64,000 nt of DNA from contig NZ_JBGQOJ010000005.1 of NCBI RefSeq assembly GCF_052119585.1, positions 1-64,000 on the forward strand. Reading direction: 5' to 3'. Positions 63,987-64,000 of this stretch are shown one piece after another (the stretch's first letter is position 1; every line of letters begins with the position of its first letter). Made by a program: the position numbers and the translations under genes. The notes under the pieces were generated by a model. It was given only the letters and a program-made list of their open reading frames with translations. It did no database searches and was not told where the DNA came from. The DNA comes from JBGQOJ01 sp052119585. Lineage in GTDB: Bacteria > Pseudomonadota > Alphaproteobacteria > Rhodobacterales > Rhodobacteraceae.

Positions 63987-64000
63987 GGATATTTCAAACC
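63987..64000 (+). repeat. Dispersed intergenic core, cut by the window edge
   Basis: GGATATTTCAAACC matches the first two thirds of the core in the form seen at 46658; preceded, as there, by a CCCTTTCGGGGG-type hairpin and TGCCTGCGGCGC. Confidence 0.55.

Overview
The window looks like chromosomal sequence from a marine roseobacter-type alphaproteobacterium (Rhodobacterales). It is high-GC, and it combines the soxBDAG sarcosine oxidase operon, the DMSP lyase dddP, alphaproteobacterial ccm cytochrome-c maturation genes, type I glnB-glnA and many ATGA/TGATG-type start-stop overlaps. I cannot name the genus. Almost all of it is ordinary core genome. Accessory signals are concentrated at the left edge, around 17.3-18.5 kb, and around 42-51 kb.

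Layout. 1-1.3 kb: a tyrosine recombinase running off the left edge, head to head with dusA, a known integration target. 1.3-5.2 kb: dusA, a TauE-type exporter, and the leftward operon ccmI-ruvX-DUF1289. 5.4-11.2 kb: sarcosine oxidase soxB, two small paralogous membrane proteins, then soxD-soxA-soxG. 11.3-17.7 kb: Fe-superoxide dismutase, RarD, a LOG-family phosphoribohydrolase, a LysM envelope protein, an Atm1-type ABC exporter and two small lipoproteins. 17.8-23.2 kb: a frameshifted gene and a leftward RND efflux pump with its adaptor. 23.4-27 kb: YfgM-like protein, bamB and der, which concern outer-membrane and ribosome assembly. 27-30.5 kb: a TspO-like protein, serS, and a membrane-anchored pentapeptide-repeat protein. 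30.7-37.5 kb: one long rightward run, yajC-secD-secF-tauE-mth938-ccmA-ccmB-ccmC-ccmD-ccmG, linking Sec export with haem delivery and c-type cytochrome maturation. 37.7-51 kb: aconitase, a DUF1223 protein, a lipid A acyltransferase, a three-gene nitrile hydratase/thiocyanate hydrolase-like operon, an isolated fliG, purB, a hydrolase-OsmC fusion, DMSP lyase DddP, and a divergent DUF3445 (haem-dependent N-demethylase) protein. 51-64 kb: glnB-glnA, the NAD(P)HX repair enzyme, a Hint-domain protein, tRNA-Leu(UAG) directly abutting tig, rpsF-rpsR-rplI, a YceI protein and a cytochrome b561-YceI fusion, and fabD-fabG-acpP.

Themes. Several genes point to the use of methylated marine solutes: sarcosine oxidation, DMSP cleavage and possibly oxidative N-demethylation. 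The ccm genes are split: ccmI lies about 30 kb from ccmABCDG, and ccmE, ccmF and ccmH are not in the window. A 21-base core (consensus about CGAGTATTTGGACCGAGAAGA) recurs in intergenic gaps at least six times, usually beside GC-rich hairpins, and twice as an inverted pair. I saw no CRISPR array, rRNA operon or complete insertion sequence. I did not find a clearly new multi-gene system. The best leads are the dusA-edge integrase, the paired GGDVPG small membrane proteins inside the sarcosine oxidase operon, the three-subunit nitrile hydratase-like enzyme, and the intergenic repeat family.
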